Source: Diplosphaera chodatii
Lineage: Eukaryota > Chlorophyta > Trebouxiophyceae > Prasiolales > Stichococcaceae
Direction: 5' to 3'
NCBI GenBank assembly: GCA_032358165.1
Contig: JAALGY010000021.1
Span: 868,001 to 932,000 of the forward strand
DNA: 64,000 nt
Of the stretch, positions 43,212 to 60,710 are shown piece after piece. Made by a program: the position numbers and the translations under genes. Position 1 is the stretch's first letter. Each line of letters starts with the position of its first letter. The notes beneath the pieces were generated by a model that searched no databases, was not told the origin of the DNA, and worked only from the letters and a program-made list of their open reading frames with translations.

Positions 43212-46200
43212 ATGAGCAGTATGAACGGCACCACAGCCGGCGCGGCGCAGCATGCACGGCAGCGCAAATGCAAGAGAAGCAAACCAGCTGGAGGTGGGTT
43301 AGTGGGCATATCTTTCTGCAATAAGGAGCAAGTCTAACAGCTTTACCTGTCATCAACCGTGCTGCTGCATGGTTTGCAGATGACAGCCCAGCGGCGGCGG
43401 CTGAGAAGCCCCAGACAGATGCGCAGCAGGCCAAGGCGGAGAAGCGCGCCGCCAAGGCGCTGCGTAAGCAGCAGTGGGAGGCGCAGCAGGCGTCGCTCGC
43501 GCACGAGGGTCCAAATGTCAGCAGCATGCCAGAACAGCCCGATGGCGAAGCACCCGTCAACGGCGCAGCCAATGCACAGCCAGACAGTGCTCCGAAGAAG
43601 AAGAAGCGCCATACAGCTGCTGACTTGGTGAGGCAAGGGTGTCAAAAACAGAGCGTTGGCTGTTGCTGCAACCCGCAGACCTCGGCAGAAATTGCAAGAT
43701 TGGCAGGGCCACGCAGCATGCCATGGATTGCAGACGGCGGCAGGCGTTGCAGTGGAGCGGCAGGAGGCGCAGGTCACCGGCATCATGAGCAACCTGGACT
43801 TCGCCTCGTTAGAGGTGGCAGAGCAGACGCAAAGGGCGATCGCTGAGATGGGGCACACGCGGCTCACAGAGGTGCACCCTTGGTGTAGATAGCATGGCGA
43901 TGATGCAGAGCAGACCAATCTCTGGCCAGTTTCCTGTCAGCCTCGCCAAAGCCATGGGTGGCCCACCATGAACCATGAACCATGTTTGGGCAGTATCCAG
44001 ATGATGTGCATGGAGTTTTTGTCATGTATGCGCCACAGGTGCAGGCGCGTACCATACCGCCATTGCTGCTGGGTCGCGATGTGCTGGGTGCTGCCAAGAC
44101 TGGCTCTGGGAAGACCCTGGTGAGTTGGCTGTAAGCTGACATGTCTCAATCTCCGACAACTCCAGGTCGACGCATGGTCTGCATGTGCTTCCATCTGGCT
44201 CTACAGCACTGAAACTGCTCAGGCTTACGCGCTGTCCATGACGCCACATTGTTTGGGTGCGCAGGCATTCCTCATACCCAGCATCGAGCTGCTGCTCCGC
44301 ACGCAGTTCAAACCCCGCAATGGCACTGGGGTGATCGTCATCTCGCCCACACGCGAGCTGTCCATGCAGATTTACGGCGTTGTGCGGGAACTCATGAAGT
44401 ACCACAGCCAGACGCACGGTGTGGCTGCCTCTTCATGAACAGCTTTGCCTCGTTTCAGCTGTGCTGTGTGGTCATTCGTTCCCTGATGCTAGCCAGATCT
44501 GCAAGTTGGCGATATGGCCCTGGGAAGTTCAATGTTTGCACAGGTCTGGTGATGGGCGGCGCGAACAGGCGCACAGAGGCAGAGCGGCTGCTCAAGGGCA
44601 TCAACCTGCTGGTTGCCACGCCCGGCCGGCTGCTGGACCACCTGCAAAACACCAAGGTCGGGGCTGAGTTGCCACATGGCAGTGGCACCTTATGCCTGTT
44701 CGCATGTCAGCAGTCCTGTACAAAGAACTGCACCATCTCATGCGGCGCGAAAACCGTAGATGAGATTGCTCAATGGGATATGCCTCTGGCTGGCTGCAGG
44801 GCTTCATGTACAGCAACCTGGCATGCTTGGTGATTGACGAGGCGGACCGCATCCTTGAAATTGGCTTTGAGGAGGAGATGCGGAACATTGTGAAGGTGCT
44901 GCCGCGGGAGCGCCAGACCATGCTGTTCTCCGCCACGCAGACCACCAAGGTTGGAACAGAGATCCTGGCTGATGTGGCCTGTTGCTTCAAGCGCACCCCT
45001 CCTCTGTGTGGCACCAGGAAACCTGCTGCTGCTGTCCCGCATCCACTTACCAGTCAGTCTGCTGCTGGGAGGGCGGCTTCAAAGGCATGCGGCACGAAGG
45101 GCACCTCTTGACTTTCTCCTTGGAGCGTGATAATGTTTGCCGACCACATACTGGCGCCGCTGCAGGTCGAGGACCTGGCACGGTTGTCATTCAAGCGGCA
45201 GCCGCTGTATGTGGGCATTGACGACAGCAAGGCAGCCAGCACACGTGAGGGGCTGGAGCAGGGCTACTGCTGCGTGGCATCTGATAAGCGGTTCCTGCTG
45301 CTGTTCACGTTCCTCAAGAAGAATGCCAACAAGAAGGTTAGCATGCTGCGCAGCTGATGACTGACCTGGTCTCGACGTACTAAAGACCTTCTGCACTCCG
45401 CTGTGTGACTGTCGGGCACAATTAAAGCGCTAGAGCAGATGGCTGCGCTAGCGGTATGACTATCGAACAGCTGTGAGCTGTGATTCGCAGGTGATGGTGT
45501 TCTTCTCCAGTTGCAATTCGGTGAAGTACCATGCCGAGCTGCTGAACTACGTGGACATCCCTGTGCGCGACATCCACGGCAAGCAGAAGCAGGCCAAGCG
45601 CACGTCCACCTTCTTCGAGTTCTGCAGCGCTGAGACCGGCACAATGCTGTGCACAGATGTCGCTGCCCGTGGCCTCGACATCCCAGGTCAGCTAGTGAAC
45701 AGATCTGTCCGACCTGTGGTGCTTCCCTCCCACATCAGTGCTGCTAGCAAGCGGTTCCACTGGTGGCGAGCATCAAGCCTCATGAGCAGCAGATCATGCT
45801 GATGTTTCACACGCCAGCAGCGCTCGTCAGCCAAGGCTCAGATCGTTCTCACTGGGCGTCCTGTGCAGCGGTGGACTGGATCATACAGTACGACCCGCCG
45901 GATGACCCGAAGGAGTACATCCACAGGGTGGGCCGCACCGCCCGCGGCCGCTCTGGCAAGGGCCGCGCCCTGCTGCTGCTGCTGCCCGAGGAGCTGGGCT
46001 TCCTGACCTACCTGCAGGCATGCCCCGGCTGGCGTCACATGTATAACCTTGTTTTGGTTTGATGTCTGCTGATTTTTGAGCAGAAGGGCTGCATTCTGGT
46101 GTGGCAGCCGTGCAGTCATGCTGACATGCATGCATTGCTATGGCCATGCTCACCAAGCTGACTGCCAGGTGGTGACTTCTCAGCGTTGGGTTGCCACAGG

Positions 46201-46869
46201 CGGCGCGGGTGCCTCTCAACGAGTACGAGTTCCCGGCGTCCAAGCTCGCCAATGTGCAAGCGCAGCTGGAGCGCCTCGTCTCCAAGAACTACTACCTGCA
46301 CCAGGTGCCGGACTGGACCTCACTCATCACATCTTGTCACTCTCACCTGGGTCTGAAGCCAGTCCACACAACACCACTTGGTTGCTGCCTCACCCACCTA
46401 GCTTGCCTGGTGAACCCTACCTTGCGCCTGACGCAGGCAGCGCGAGAGGCATACCGATCTTTCTTATTGGCGTACAACAGCCACCAGCTGAAGTCCATCT
46501 TCAACGTGCACCGGCTGGACCTGCTTGCTGTTGCTCGGTCCTTCGGCTTCTCAGCGCCACCAAAGGTATAGACTGCATGAGCTCCTGCTGCAGCATGATC
46601 CGTTCACGGCCAGGAACTACTTGGTTAGGCACGGTATGCGGTGTGTTTTAAATAATGCTCATGCAGAGCAGGTGACTCCAAACGACTGAAGTCAGAACGC
46701 CTTGCTTATATGCTGCGCTCGTCTGCAGGTGTCGCTGAATCTGGAGAGCAGCGCGAAGAAGGCGCGAAAGGGCAAGCCGCAGGGCGGCGAGTACCGGCAC
46801 CGGGGTGGTGCCAGCTTCAGCGATGCCAACCCGTATGGTGCCAAGCAGCCCAAGACCGTGAAAGCATGA
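43212..46869 (+). CDS. DDX18: DEAD-box ATP-dependent RNA helicase, DDX18/Has1 type
   Basis: Nucleolar helicase of 60S ribosomal subunit biogenesis. Exons include 43212-43293, 43380-43627, 43734-43871, 44039-44119, then near 44266-44418, 44545-44656, 44803-44950, 45168-45335, 45492-45687, 45874-46017, 46201-46304, 46438-46566 and 46730-46869. Helicase motifs in order: Q-region [20 protein letters not shown], motif [17 protein letters not shown] (Ia), GG (Ib), [25 protein letters not shown] (II), LFSATQTTK (III), [14 protein letters not shown] (IV), [12 protein letters not shown] (V) and [11 protein letters not shown] (VI). [20 protein letters not shown] and the C-terminal [20 protein letters not shown] with FGFSAPPKV are diagnostic of Has1. 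The N-terminus is lysine-rich, with a nuclear localisation-type KKKKR; the end is basic and Gly-rich. Confidence 0.95.
43965..43984. repeat. ACCATGA triplicate
   Basis: Three head-to-tail copies of the 7-base unit ACCATGA in an intron of the DDX18 gene. Confidence 0.7.
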
Positions 46870-47100
46870 CAGCGTAGCAGTAGACCATCGCACTTCAGAG
46901 GAAGATGCAACCGCTTTGTTGTGAGGCGGCATTACAGGGGGATCAGATGCCAGCTCCCTATCGTTGTGAAAACCAGAGCAGTTGCAAAAAGGAGCACATT
47001 CAACAGAACCCACTTGCCAATCCTGTTCCAGCACGTCATCTGCAGCATCCCTACATGATCTGCAGCATCTGAACCCCCGAGTCTTCCTTGTCAGCAAGGG
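46870..47100. other. Short convergent 3' region between DDX18 and MCM4
   Basis: Only 231 bases separate the two stop codons, so the two 3' UTRs probably overlap or abut. Confidence 0.55.
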
Positions 47101-52582
<5,482 letters not shown>

Positions 52583-53133
52583 GGCTGCAGCCTTTTCACT
52601 GTGCAGCAGCCGCTAGACGCGGCGTGCAGCCGCCCGCGGGTGCAGAAGCTTGCCCTGATGGCACTGATCGGGTAAACGTGGTCGGTATAACACGCGCACG
52701 ACCGCCGGCAGCACCCGCTGGAATACAGAATGCTTCAGTAGCTTTGCCACAGCATCAGCAGCTGGGTGTCGCAGCCTCGCCACCGCAATCAGCGCATGAT
52801 GGCAATGCGTCAAAGTTTGAATTTCACGTGCATGTTGCAGGGCTAATCATCGTCCTAAGGTGATTCGGACATCTGTCTGACAGAGGTTTCTAGCATGCGG
52901 GGGATGACCAGGACGAAAGGTCCTTCCATGTGCACATGCGAGTACTGAATTCGCATGGAAAGAGTGTTGTACTACAGCAGGGCGCGCGTGTGATTGTTTG
53001 CTAGCGGCTGTGCAATTATAGGCTGCGCAGAACATGGTTGCCTCGATGCGAACTAGGTGAAGTGCAGACAACCGATACGCAATGTGATCATCACCGCATG
53101 CAGTGGTGGGCACATCTCAGTCGAAAGGCCAGG
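52583..53133. promoter_or_regulatory. Divergent upstream region of MCM4 and the glycosyltransferase gene
   Basis: About 550 bases with no supported exon. As MCM genes are usually cell-cycle controlled, E2F-type sites would be expected, but I did not see a clear TTTSGCGC match. Confidence 0.4.
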
Positions 53134-55168
53134 ATGAGGGCAATGCAGGGCCTGGCTGCAACATGCCTAACGCTAGCTTTGCTTGTGGTCAGCACCCACG
53201 GTCACACAAGCCGCGCCCTGATGGCCAAGCAGCGGGGCCCAGACATGCCCAGATTGACGAACGAGACACTGATGACACACTTGCAAGGCATTGCCACGCC
53301 GCAGAGGGAGCTGGTGTTCACCACCACCTCGGCGTGGACGCCGGCAATCCTGGACATGCTCAAAAACTTTGCGTTTCACATGCACGCCGTTGGCCGAGAT
53401 GGCAACCTGATGGTCATCAGCCAGGACAACGGCACCTGCGCCCAGCTCCTGGTGCGTGAGTGCATACTGCCAGTACCATCAATCAATGAAAGGGTTGCTG
53501 CCGTCAGCCAATCTGTCGCCGTACTGATGCATGCACAATGCGAGAAAGAACCAAGCGCATGTCAAACGTGGCCCAACAGGAGGTCAGTATTCCTTGCTAC
53601 CTGGATGAAATGTCGCCACGGTCGTGGGAGTTCCCGGAGGGGCACCGGTATGGCGAGCGGCCATGGGATTTCGGCAAGATCTGGTGGTCGCTGCACCTGG
53701 CGCAGCTGGGGTACTCGTCGCTGTATCTGGATAACGACGTTGCCGCGGTCAAGGACCCACTGGCTGAGGAGGTCGTGCAGTCGCCCTACGACCTGCAGGT
53801 GAGCATCCATGACATGTGCATGCACATTGCAGGAGGCAGCACATGGTGCTGTGCGGTGACAGTCATGCACTGACAGCAGAGAATTGCGTGTCGTGTATTT
53901 TGTTGACCTTGCACCCGAGACCATGCAAGCAGGGCCTCAGTGACTTCCGGGCTGCTGAGCTCCCGCGTGTGGGCGCCATCCTGGACGATCGCTGCAAGCT
54001 GTACCGGCTGAAGCAGGACAGGAAAATTCCTGGAGGTAAGTGCCCGCATGCCACACCTGAAAGGCATAGTTCGCTGCAAGTGAAGCGGTCGCCAGTCGGT
54101 GGATTGGAACTTGATGTAGCTGCAGTTATGGTGATCCGTGCTCTGTCACCAGGAGACTTGTACTTTCCATCTTGGGAGATTCGCAAGAACGAGACCTCGC
54201 TGCGGGCACTCGCGCCTTGTCAGAGCCTGGGAGCATACTACGTGCGGCCCACACCCCCAGCCATCAAGTTCTTCACTCGGCTGTCAGAGTGGGTGGTCAA
54301 CACCCACACACAGCAGTGGGATCAGGCAGCCTGGAACGAGGTGGGCTCATGATCATGTCTCTCAGCGAACAACTGCCCTGGTCCAGTGCCGATTTCATGT
54401 TGCCGCACTGTCGCCACAACACCCATCATGCGCTGGCTGGCAGGTCGTGATGGCGTTCCTGATCGGTATGGGCGATGAGGAGCCGCTTCGCTACCGCATC
54501 CTGCCCGTCAGCAGATTCATGAACCTTGGTGCGCGTAATTGGTATAGCTGCATGCACCCCCAACGTTGCCTGCACATCAAGCACAGCAAGCCTGCTTCTT
54601 GCAGCTGCTGACCCGGCACCATGAAGGCACAAAGTATCAAGACCTCAGGGTACGGTTCCGCACCTGCCTGCCTGTCACCAAGACTCGACTGCGTGCAGAG
54701 ATCTACGAGGAGCGGATCAAGGAGCAGCGGCATGTGGAGCCCGTGCTGCTGCATGCTGGATATCTGAACGGGGACATGAAGGTCAGCCTCTGCAGCTGTT
54801 GCAATGGTGCCCGCGCAGTTGCTGGCTTGCTGCTTTGGCGCAAGTGTGACAGGCTGATGCGAAGGGGTTTGCTCCCTTGGTGCGTCAGGTACTGCTGATG
54901 TGGCTTGCAGAGGCAGCGGTTCAATGAGACGGGTTTCTGGCGGGGGGAGGCCTGGGAGCCGCACATGGGGGTCGCGGGTCTGAAGGCACGGCGAAAGGCA
55001 TGCGGTGGGTCGCTTTGGCGCTGCACAGGTCGCCGACCCTGGCCCCGGCGATGGCTGCTCGTCTTGTTGCTGTGTGCAGCGGCTGCCGGGCTTCTAGCAG
55101 CTGCACAGTGGTCCTCAGCATTCAGCTACAGCAGCCTGCTGCCCACTGTTGTGAGAAGTGGCCGATAG
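53134..55168 (+). CDS. GT77-like nucleotide-diphospho-sugar glycosyltransferase
   Basis: Family of plant and algal arabinosyl/xylosyl-type transferases of the secretory pathway (PF03407). Exon 1 is 53134-53451: an N-terminal hydrophobic signal (LAATCLTLALLVVSTHG), then ELVFTTTSAWTPAILDMLKN and DGNLMVISQDNGTCAQLL. Exon 2 has IPCYLDEMSPRSWEFP, PWDFGKIWWSLHLAQLGYSS and the metal-binding acidic motif LYLDNDVAAVKDPL. Then LSDFRAAELPRVGAILDDRC (about 53930), WEIRKNETSLRALAPCQSLG and FFTRLSEWVVNTHTQQWDQA AWNE (54170-54340), MAFLIGMGDEEPLRYRILPV (54447 on), VRFRTCLPVTKTRLR, and a final exon at about 54911 with FNETGFWRGEAWEPHMG. The last 50 residues contain a strong hydrophobic helix (WLLVLLLCAAAAGLLAAAQW), so the enzyme has both an N-terminal signal and a C-terminal membrane span. 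Donor sugar and acceptor are unknown. The junction into exon 2 is not secure. Confidence 0.72.
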
Positions 55169-55801
55169 CTAAGTTTGGGCCACCCGCGCGCCCGTCAGTC
55201 CGTGATTGATCTTGGTCTTGTCACAGTAGCCTGATTCTTTTGGTGCGCCGTGCACATGTAAGTGATAGGTGCCAAAGTGCAGCCCCTGCGCTGTTAGCTG
55301 GGCCACCTACAAGACGTGCCTGTGGAATTGTGCCTCCGCAAAACACACGGTTCACATGATGCCAGATAACATGACCATGGTATCTAACCTCCTTTGGGCT
55401 GCTCCTTCACTTCCCGTCACAGTCAGGCAGTCAGGCAACGCCTTCTGTGGGACTTGTGCTGTTGTGCACAACGTGCTGCAGGGTGGGTTCAAACCTAGCA
55501 ACAAAGACAGCTTCCACCGAAGAAAATTGGGCCTTTATCCCATCACCGCAACTATATCAATGTGAGATTGCAGTAGTCGTCGCGCGCAGTGTCCTGTGCC
55601 AGCGTGCGGCTCGGGACGATCTTGTATTTGGACTTCTGATCTGGCAGTGGCTGGGACAGGTGGGTGGCGGTCTAATGGCGTGCTGGGCAGTGACGGCTGC
55701 AGCACATGAATGACACCTCCTCTGTTATCAAACGGTGGTGTGTGGCATCGGCAGGCGGCCAGCGTGCACAAGCAGCTGCGAGTTGAAGTGTGCACCGCGG
55801 C
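55169..55801 (+). other. Intergenic stretch between glycosyltransferase and PAS2 genes
   Basis: About 630 bases between two genes on the same strand. Weak open frames only (for example 55447-55713). It should contain the 3' UTR of one and the promoter of the next. Confidence 0.45.
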
Positions 55802-57139
55802 ATGGCGAGACAGGTTGCCGCACAGCCCTCAGGCGCTGTCGGGGCGTACATGGCCCTTTACAACGTCCTACAGCTCTTAGGATGGTCTTACATAATGTTC
55901 TGCACCGTCATTGTGACCCGGGCTGGCGGGGGATCGCCTGGCGTATGGCAGGTGGGGTCCGACAGATGCTGCTTGTGCGGCGGCACCATGGTTTCACAGC
56001 CATATGACAATGGCCGCACATAGTTGGGCATCCAGAAAGCCTGTCGGATCGAGCATGCTGGTGCTCCTGCATCAGGCTGTGCAAGTGCCGCTGAAGATTT
56101 TTCAGACTGCCGCTGTCCTTGAGGTGAGCATTCGCAGATGCTAGCACTGCATTTGGTGATGATCTCGCGAACCGTGTGCGGCTGATTTGTGAAATGTTAC
56201 AAACCGCTGCAGGTGTTCCACTGCCTTCTCGGCTTCGTGAGAGCCCCAGTTGCCACCACAGGTGTCCACGCCATGACTACAGCATGCATGTGCATAACTC
56301 GTAGGAGTGTGGCAACTGTGCTTCCTCCTGCAAGGTGACTCACTGGCGACGGTTCACGTCCTGCACTGCAGGCATCCAGGTGGCGTCAAGGTTGTGGGTG
56401 CTGTGGGGCCTCGTGAACCTTGTGCCTGAGGAGACGACGCGGGGCTCCCTGCAGCAGCTGGGGCCGCTGAGCCCAACCCTCACATCCCTGGTCACCGCCT
56501 GGAGCCTCAGCGAAATCATCCGCTATGGGTTCTTCGCAGCAAAGGTGCCAAACTCCGGACCGCACAGTCAGGGCAGTATTGTTGACGTGGACTGTGCGAC
56601 CATATGTGTCTCCGGCTGGGTCAGCTCGCTTCATGCTGTGCAGGCGCTGGGGATGGATGTATATGTGCTGCTCTGGCTCAGGTATTCAGCCTTCCTGGTG
56701 CTGTATCCAGTGGGCGTCGGCAGCGAGCTCACCATGGCAGCACTTGCCCTCAGCCAGGTGGTTGCCTGTTGTGACAGGTTTACAGCGGCTGTGCGATGTG
56801 GGATGGCCTACTTTTAGTATTGGTGCTTGTGCAGTCGTCTTCAACAACGGTGACGCTTGCTGCCGCAGATCAAGCGGCGAAGGCTGTTGACCTGGGAGCT
56901 GCCAAATGCACTGAACCAGTCTTTCGACTACTACACAGCCTGCATCATTCTGATGCTGGTGTATCTGCCAGGTGGGCATAGCAACAGTCAGTGCACTGTG
57001 CCTACAGCGCCGTGTCACCACAGATCCATACTGACAAGTTCGCAATGTGTATGCTGCAGGCTTTCCACATATGTTCTTCCATATGATGCGGCAACGGCGC
57101 AAGAATCTCGGCGGCAGTGCACGCCCAAAACTAGCTTAG
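55802..57139 (+). CDS. PAS2: Very-long-chain 3-hydroxyacyl-CoA dehydratase (PAS2/HACD/PHS1)
   Basis: Third step of the ER fatty acid elongation cycle: dehydrates 3-hydroxyacyl-CoA to trans-2-enoyl-CoA. Start ATG 55802 (MARQVAAQPSGAVGAYMALY), YNVLQLLGWSYIMFC, then SMLVLLHQAVQVPLKIFQTA AVLE (to about 56123), VFHCLLGFVRAPVATT (56214-56261), GIQVASRLWVLWGLVNLVPE with TAWSLSEIIRYGFFAAK (56372-56544), ALGMDVYVLLWLRYSAFLVL, YPVGVGSELTMAALALSQ (56643-56757), the exon near 56869-56971 (RRLLTWELPNALNQSFDYYT) and a last exon GFPHMFFHMMRQRRKNLGGS with stop TAG at 57137-57139. The Tyr and Glu seven residues apart in LYPVGVGSE match the catalytic Tyr149/Glu156 of yeast Phs1. Six hydrophobic segments; the end is basic but is not a perfect KKxx signal. 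Confidence 0.93.
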
Positions 57140-57359
57140 GCATTCCCCTCTGCGCCACTGTCGGGCTAGAAGTATTTCAGCATCAGAAACCGGAACACAA
57201 TGTCACCCCTGATCCTATTGGTTGTTTGCATGCGACTCCAGACCTGTGTTGCCGGCTAATTGGTACGCGTGCAAGCCCCTGAAAGCAGCCGGGTTTCACT
57301 GCGCAGCGCCAGTGCTACTGTACAGATCGATTCACGACCCCTCACTCCCCGGCGAGCGC
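57140..57359. other. Short convergent 3' region between PAS2 and the RavA-like gene
   Basis: 220 bases between the stop codons, containing only 3' UTR sequence. Confidence 0.5.
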
Positions 57360-60300
57360 TCAGGCGCGGGAGGAGATGCCGCGCTGGTACTGCTTGTGCC
57401 GCCTGGGCAGCAGCTTCTCCAGCAGCCCCGCCGACGCATCCTGCTGCAGCGCCTCCTGCATCACCATCGTCTCCCGCAGCAGATCCTCCACCTGCAGCAG
57501 TCAGGTATCACTGGTGAAGCACCGTATGGGTTCGGAGTGTTTGACAACATCCGTGACAATCAATTGCAAGAGCACCAAGCTGTGGACAAGGATGGAAGGC
57601 AACTGCTCGTGGGCTGTCCAGCCCACCTTGGCCTTGTTCTCCGTCATCTGCGGCACCAGCGTCTGCACTGCCGACTGCTGGCTGGCCTCCGACTGCCACA
57701 CGGAGTGCTTCAGCTGTGGGTAGTTGCCGTCCAGCGTCGCCGCCAGCCGCGCGTGCTTCGTCTCCAGCAGCTGCCGCATGCTGGCCACCGTCGCCTTTGT
57801 TCTCCTCCAGTTTCTGCAGGTCACATTGCCCCACAGTTGCTCAAAGTGCTGTCTGAAAGCACCACGGCCGGGCAGTGTGTGCCATGTGTCTGCGAGCAGC
57901 AAGACAGGAGATGGCGCCGTGCAGGACACTTGAGACCCAGCATGCCACATCCAGGGTCTAGCCTGGTCCACACCATGCAAGGGGTCCCTGCAGGACTCCC
58001 TGCCGAAGGGCGTACAGGCCCCAGCGCCCTCACCTCTGCATCTCCGCCAGACAGGAACTCGCAGGCGCGGCCGTAGGAGCCCAGGAACAGGATCTCCGCC
58101 TTCTGCAGCTCGGTGTCGTTGGCGATGGACTCCAGGAGGTGCGCCTTCACCTGTGTAGGGTACACAGCTCTCCTTAACATGGCTCATGCGCTGATTGGAA
58201 AGCACGGCCTGGCAGGTATGTGTCTGCTGGAAGTGAGCTGCTCACCTTGGCTGCATCATCGGGCCGCTGTCCAAATACGAACTCCAGCAAGAGCAGGTCG
58301 TACTCTGAGACCTGTTGGCATGTGCAACAAGCTACCTTGCTGGTGCTCGAAATGAAAGGTAGCCAGAACCTTTGCAGCGCATCAATTACAGTGTTGTCTA
58401 CTGCGACACTTGTACTGCTTCACTGACCTTCGAGCGGCCGTCTGCAAAAGCCGCAACTTGCAGCATATTGATGGACTTCATGAAGCGTCGGTCGGACACA
58501 TACACCGGAGGTTCGCACTTGTCCTGCAAAACGGGTCACAACAGCCTCAGGATGCACCACCTCCATGCATGTGCGGTGAGGATGACAGCGGAAGCAGGAG
58601 ATGCCTCAGCCCACCTGCAGGTAGTTGCGCAGGCCCGTCAGCAGCTCGATGACGCTATCTGGCACGTCCACTGCCTGAACTGCCTGCCGCGCTGTATTCC
58701 TACAGGGTGAGGTAGGACCAACCAGGTGCTTGAACGAGGACACTTCGGTAGTCCAGCGGCTTGGCTAACAGCAATAGGCGTACACAGCAAGGTTGGTCCA
58801 TGCGCCCACGACTGGTTGATTGTCACACAGAATTGCTGGTGCCGACCTGTAGTCGTCCATGGTCAGCTCGCCGGCCTTGGCGGGGGCCTGCTCCGCGCCG
58901 GGCACAATCTCCTGCAGCCGCCCGCCCGCAGCGATGCGCGCCAGCGTGGACAGCTGCGCCGCCGACACCTGCGCCACCTGCCGCCGGATGAGGAAGCGAT
59001 CGTACAGCGCGTCCAGCTCCTCGCTCTCCGGCAGCTCGTTGGAGGCGCCGACCTGGTGCACATGAATGCGGGAACACGTGGGGGCCGCCGCCAGCTGCTG
59101 CTTGTGGCAGCGCACAAGGTGTATGACCTTTGCACATGCACACATGCAGACACTGCACTATGGTGTTGATGGTGTTTATCACAGTCGAGCTCTGAGCCTC
59201 ACCAAGCAGAGCAGCGGCACAGGCAGGCGCTCGTTGCCGTTGTCAAATAGCCGCTCGTTCAGCAGCGTCAGCAGCGCGTTAAGGATGGCACTGTTGGCCT
59301 TGAAGATCTCGTCAATGAACGCGACCTCTGCCGTCGGCAGATAGCCGTCCAGCTTGCGAACGTACTCGTCGTTCTCAAGCCCTGGCGAGATTTGCAACAA
59401 ACCTCAGGTTGCTGTTTCCAGCACAGTGTGATAACATAGGCAGCGGGTTAGCCGCCTCGGCAAGTGTGTCATGAGTATATGCAAGGTCCGACACAGCTGC
59501 ACAGCAACAAGCTCACACCATGTCAGCTGCTGGGCATGGCGACCTCACCAAGCATGGACAGCGGCCCAAACAGCTCCTCAGGCACGGAAAACCGCGTCAG
59601 CAGCCGCTCGAAGTAACTGCCGCGGGTAATGCCAGCCATCCGTCGGGACAGCTCCGACTTGGCGGTGCCAGGTGGCCCGAGCAGCAGCAGGTGCTCCCCG
59701 CACAGTGCCGCCAGCAGCATCAGCCGCACCTACAGAAGAACACCACCCAGCGGCTGTACAGCTACGACATTGCAGCGTGAGTGTCTGGTCGTCACAAGGA
59801 TGATGTCTGGTGACGTCCACCGCTGTCAAGCAGGGCGTACGCCCAGCGCTGTTCACTAGAACCTGCGCCCGACGTGCACCGCAGTATGGTTCACAGGTCC
59901 AGCTGTATGCCGCACCTCCGTCTCCCGCTCAAGCAGGCCTTTCGCCACGATGTTCACCGCTGTCAGGACCTTGTCCTGCATGTCATTGATCGGTTCCTCC
60001 AGCAGCGAGTCGCCTGAGGCGGCGTGGTCCTGCAGGATCTGCGCATGTGCGGCATCCACGCTGCGGCTGATCTCTGAGATGCGCGTCAAGATGGACTGGT
60101 CCGCCTGCACAGTGCGCAGCACAGCGATGAGCCAGAGTGCGGCCACACAGAGCAACGCATCCTGCGTAAGTGAAAGCAGGTCACCAGCACTTGGACCTCA
60201 TGCAGCTGGTCTAGCAACCCACCTCTGCCGCAGGTGCATCAGCACGAACGGCATGCAGCTGCGTTGAAGCCCTGCTGGATCTGCCAGTAGACCAAAAGCA

Positions 60301-60432
60301 TCGGGGTGGCTCGGGCTGCTGCTGCGCCGTCACGGTTGCGCAGCGAGATCTGGCTGGTGCCCGGCAGGCGGCTGGTCTTTGTAGCGGCTGTGCCGTTGCC
60401 GGCACGGGGTGGCAGGACCCACAGCGGAGCAT
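57360..60432 (-). CDS. ravA: RavA-like MoxR-family AAA+ ATPase, probable plastid form
   Basis: MoxR/RavA AAA+ ATPase, a chaperone-like machine that in bacteria works with the VWA protein ViaA. Exon 1 60432-60223 is Ala/Arg/Pro/Ser-rich and almost free of acids ([20 protein letters not shown]), a likely transit peptide. Exon 2 60104-59916: [20 protein letters not shown] ... [18 protein letters not shown]. Exon 3 59729-59549: [25 protein letters not shown] (Walker A), [20 protein letters not shown]. Exon 4 about 59385-59200: [16 protein letters not shown], Walker [31 protein letters not shown]. Then [23 protein letters not shown] (sensor 1 and arginine region), [51 protein letters not shown], and helical C-terminal exons ([53 protein letters not shown]) to TGA at 57360-57362. 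It lies head to head with the ViaA-like gene. Confidence 0.93.
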
Positions 60433-60710
60433 CATGCTGACTGCTTGTCAAGGTTCAAGCCTTGGGAATTACCGCACGGCGTGAGCGCGACAATGGCCTG
60501 ATAAACCCGCGCGCGGACTGGATAAAGTGCAACAGATCTGCCAAAGTATCAGCAGGCAAACATTTGATCGGCTGCTTTCTGCTGTGCGTGACACACAGCT
60601 GCTATAAGCTAAGCGAAATGAGTGAGTTCTAGTCGTCTATAACACGGCAGCCACCATGTCTTGACGACCCTGCCTTTGGTTACACGTGTATACCAGAACC
60701 GGCCTGCAGG
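60433..60710. promoter_or_regulatory. Candidate bidirectional promoter of the RavA/ViaA pair
   Basis: About 280 bases between the two proposed start codons, including both 5' UTRs. No TATA box is evident. The compact head-to-head layout suggests joint expression; this is an inference. Confidence 0.5.

Noticed and set aside
53038..53133. Earlier start for the glycosyltransferase
   Set aside because: The frame is open upstream of 53134, but the signal peptide begins properly at MRAMQGLAAT, and the extra residues would bury it.
57222..58076. 284-codon plus-strand open frame
   Set aside because: Antisense to the RavA-like 3' exons, with no family resemblance.
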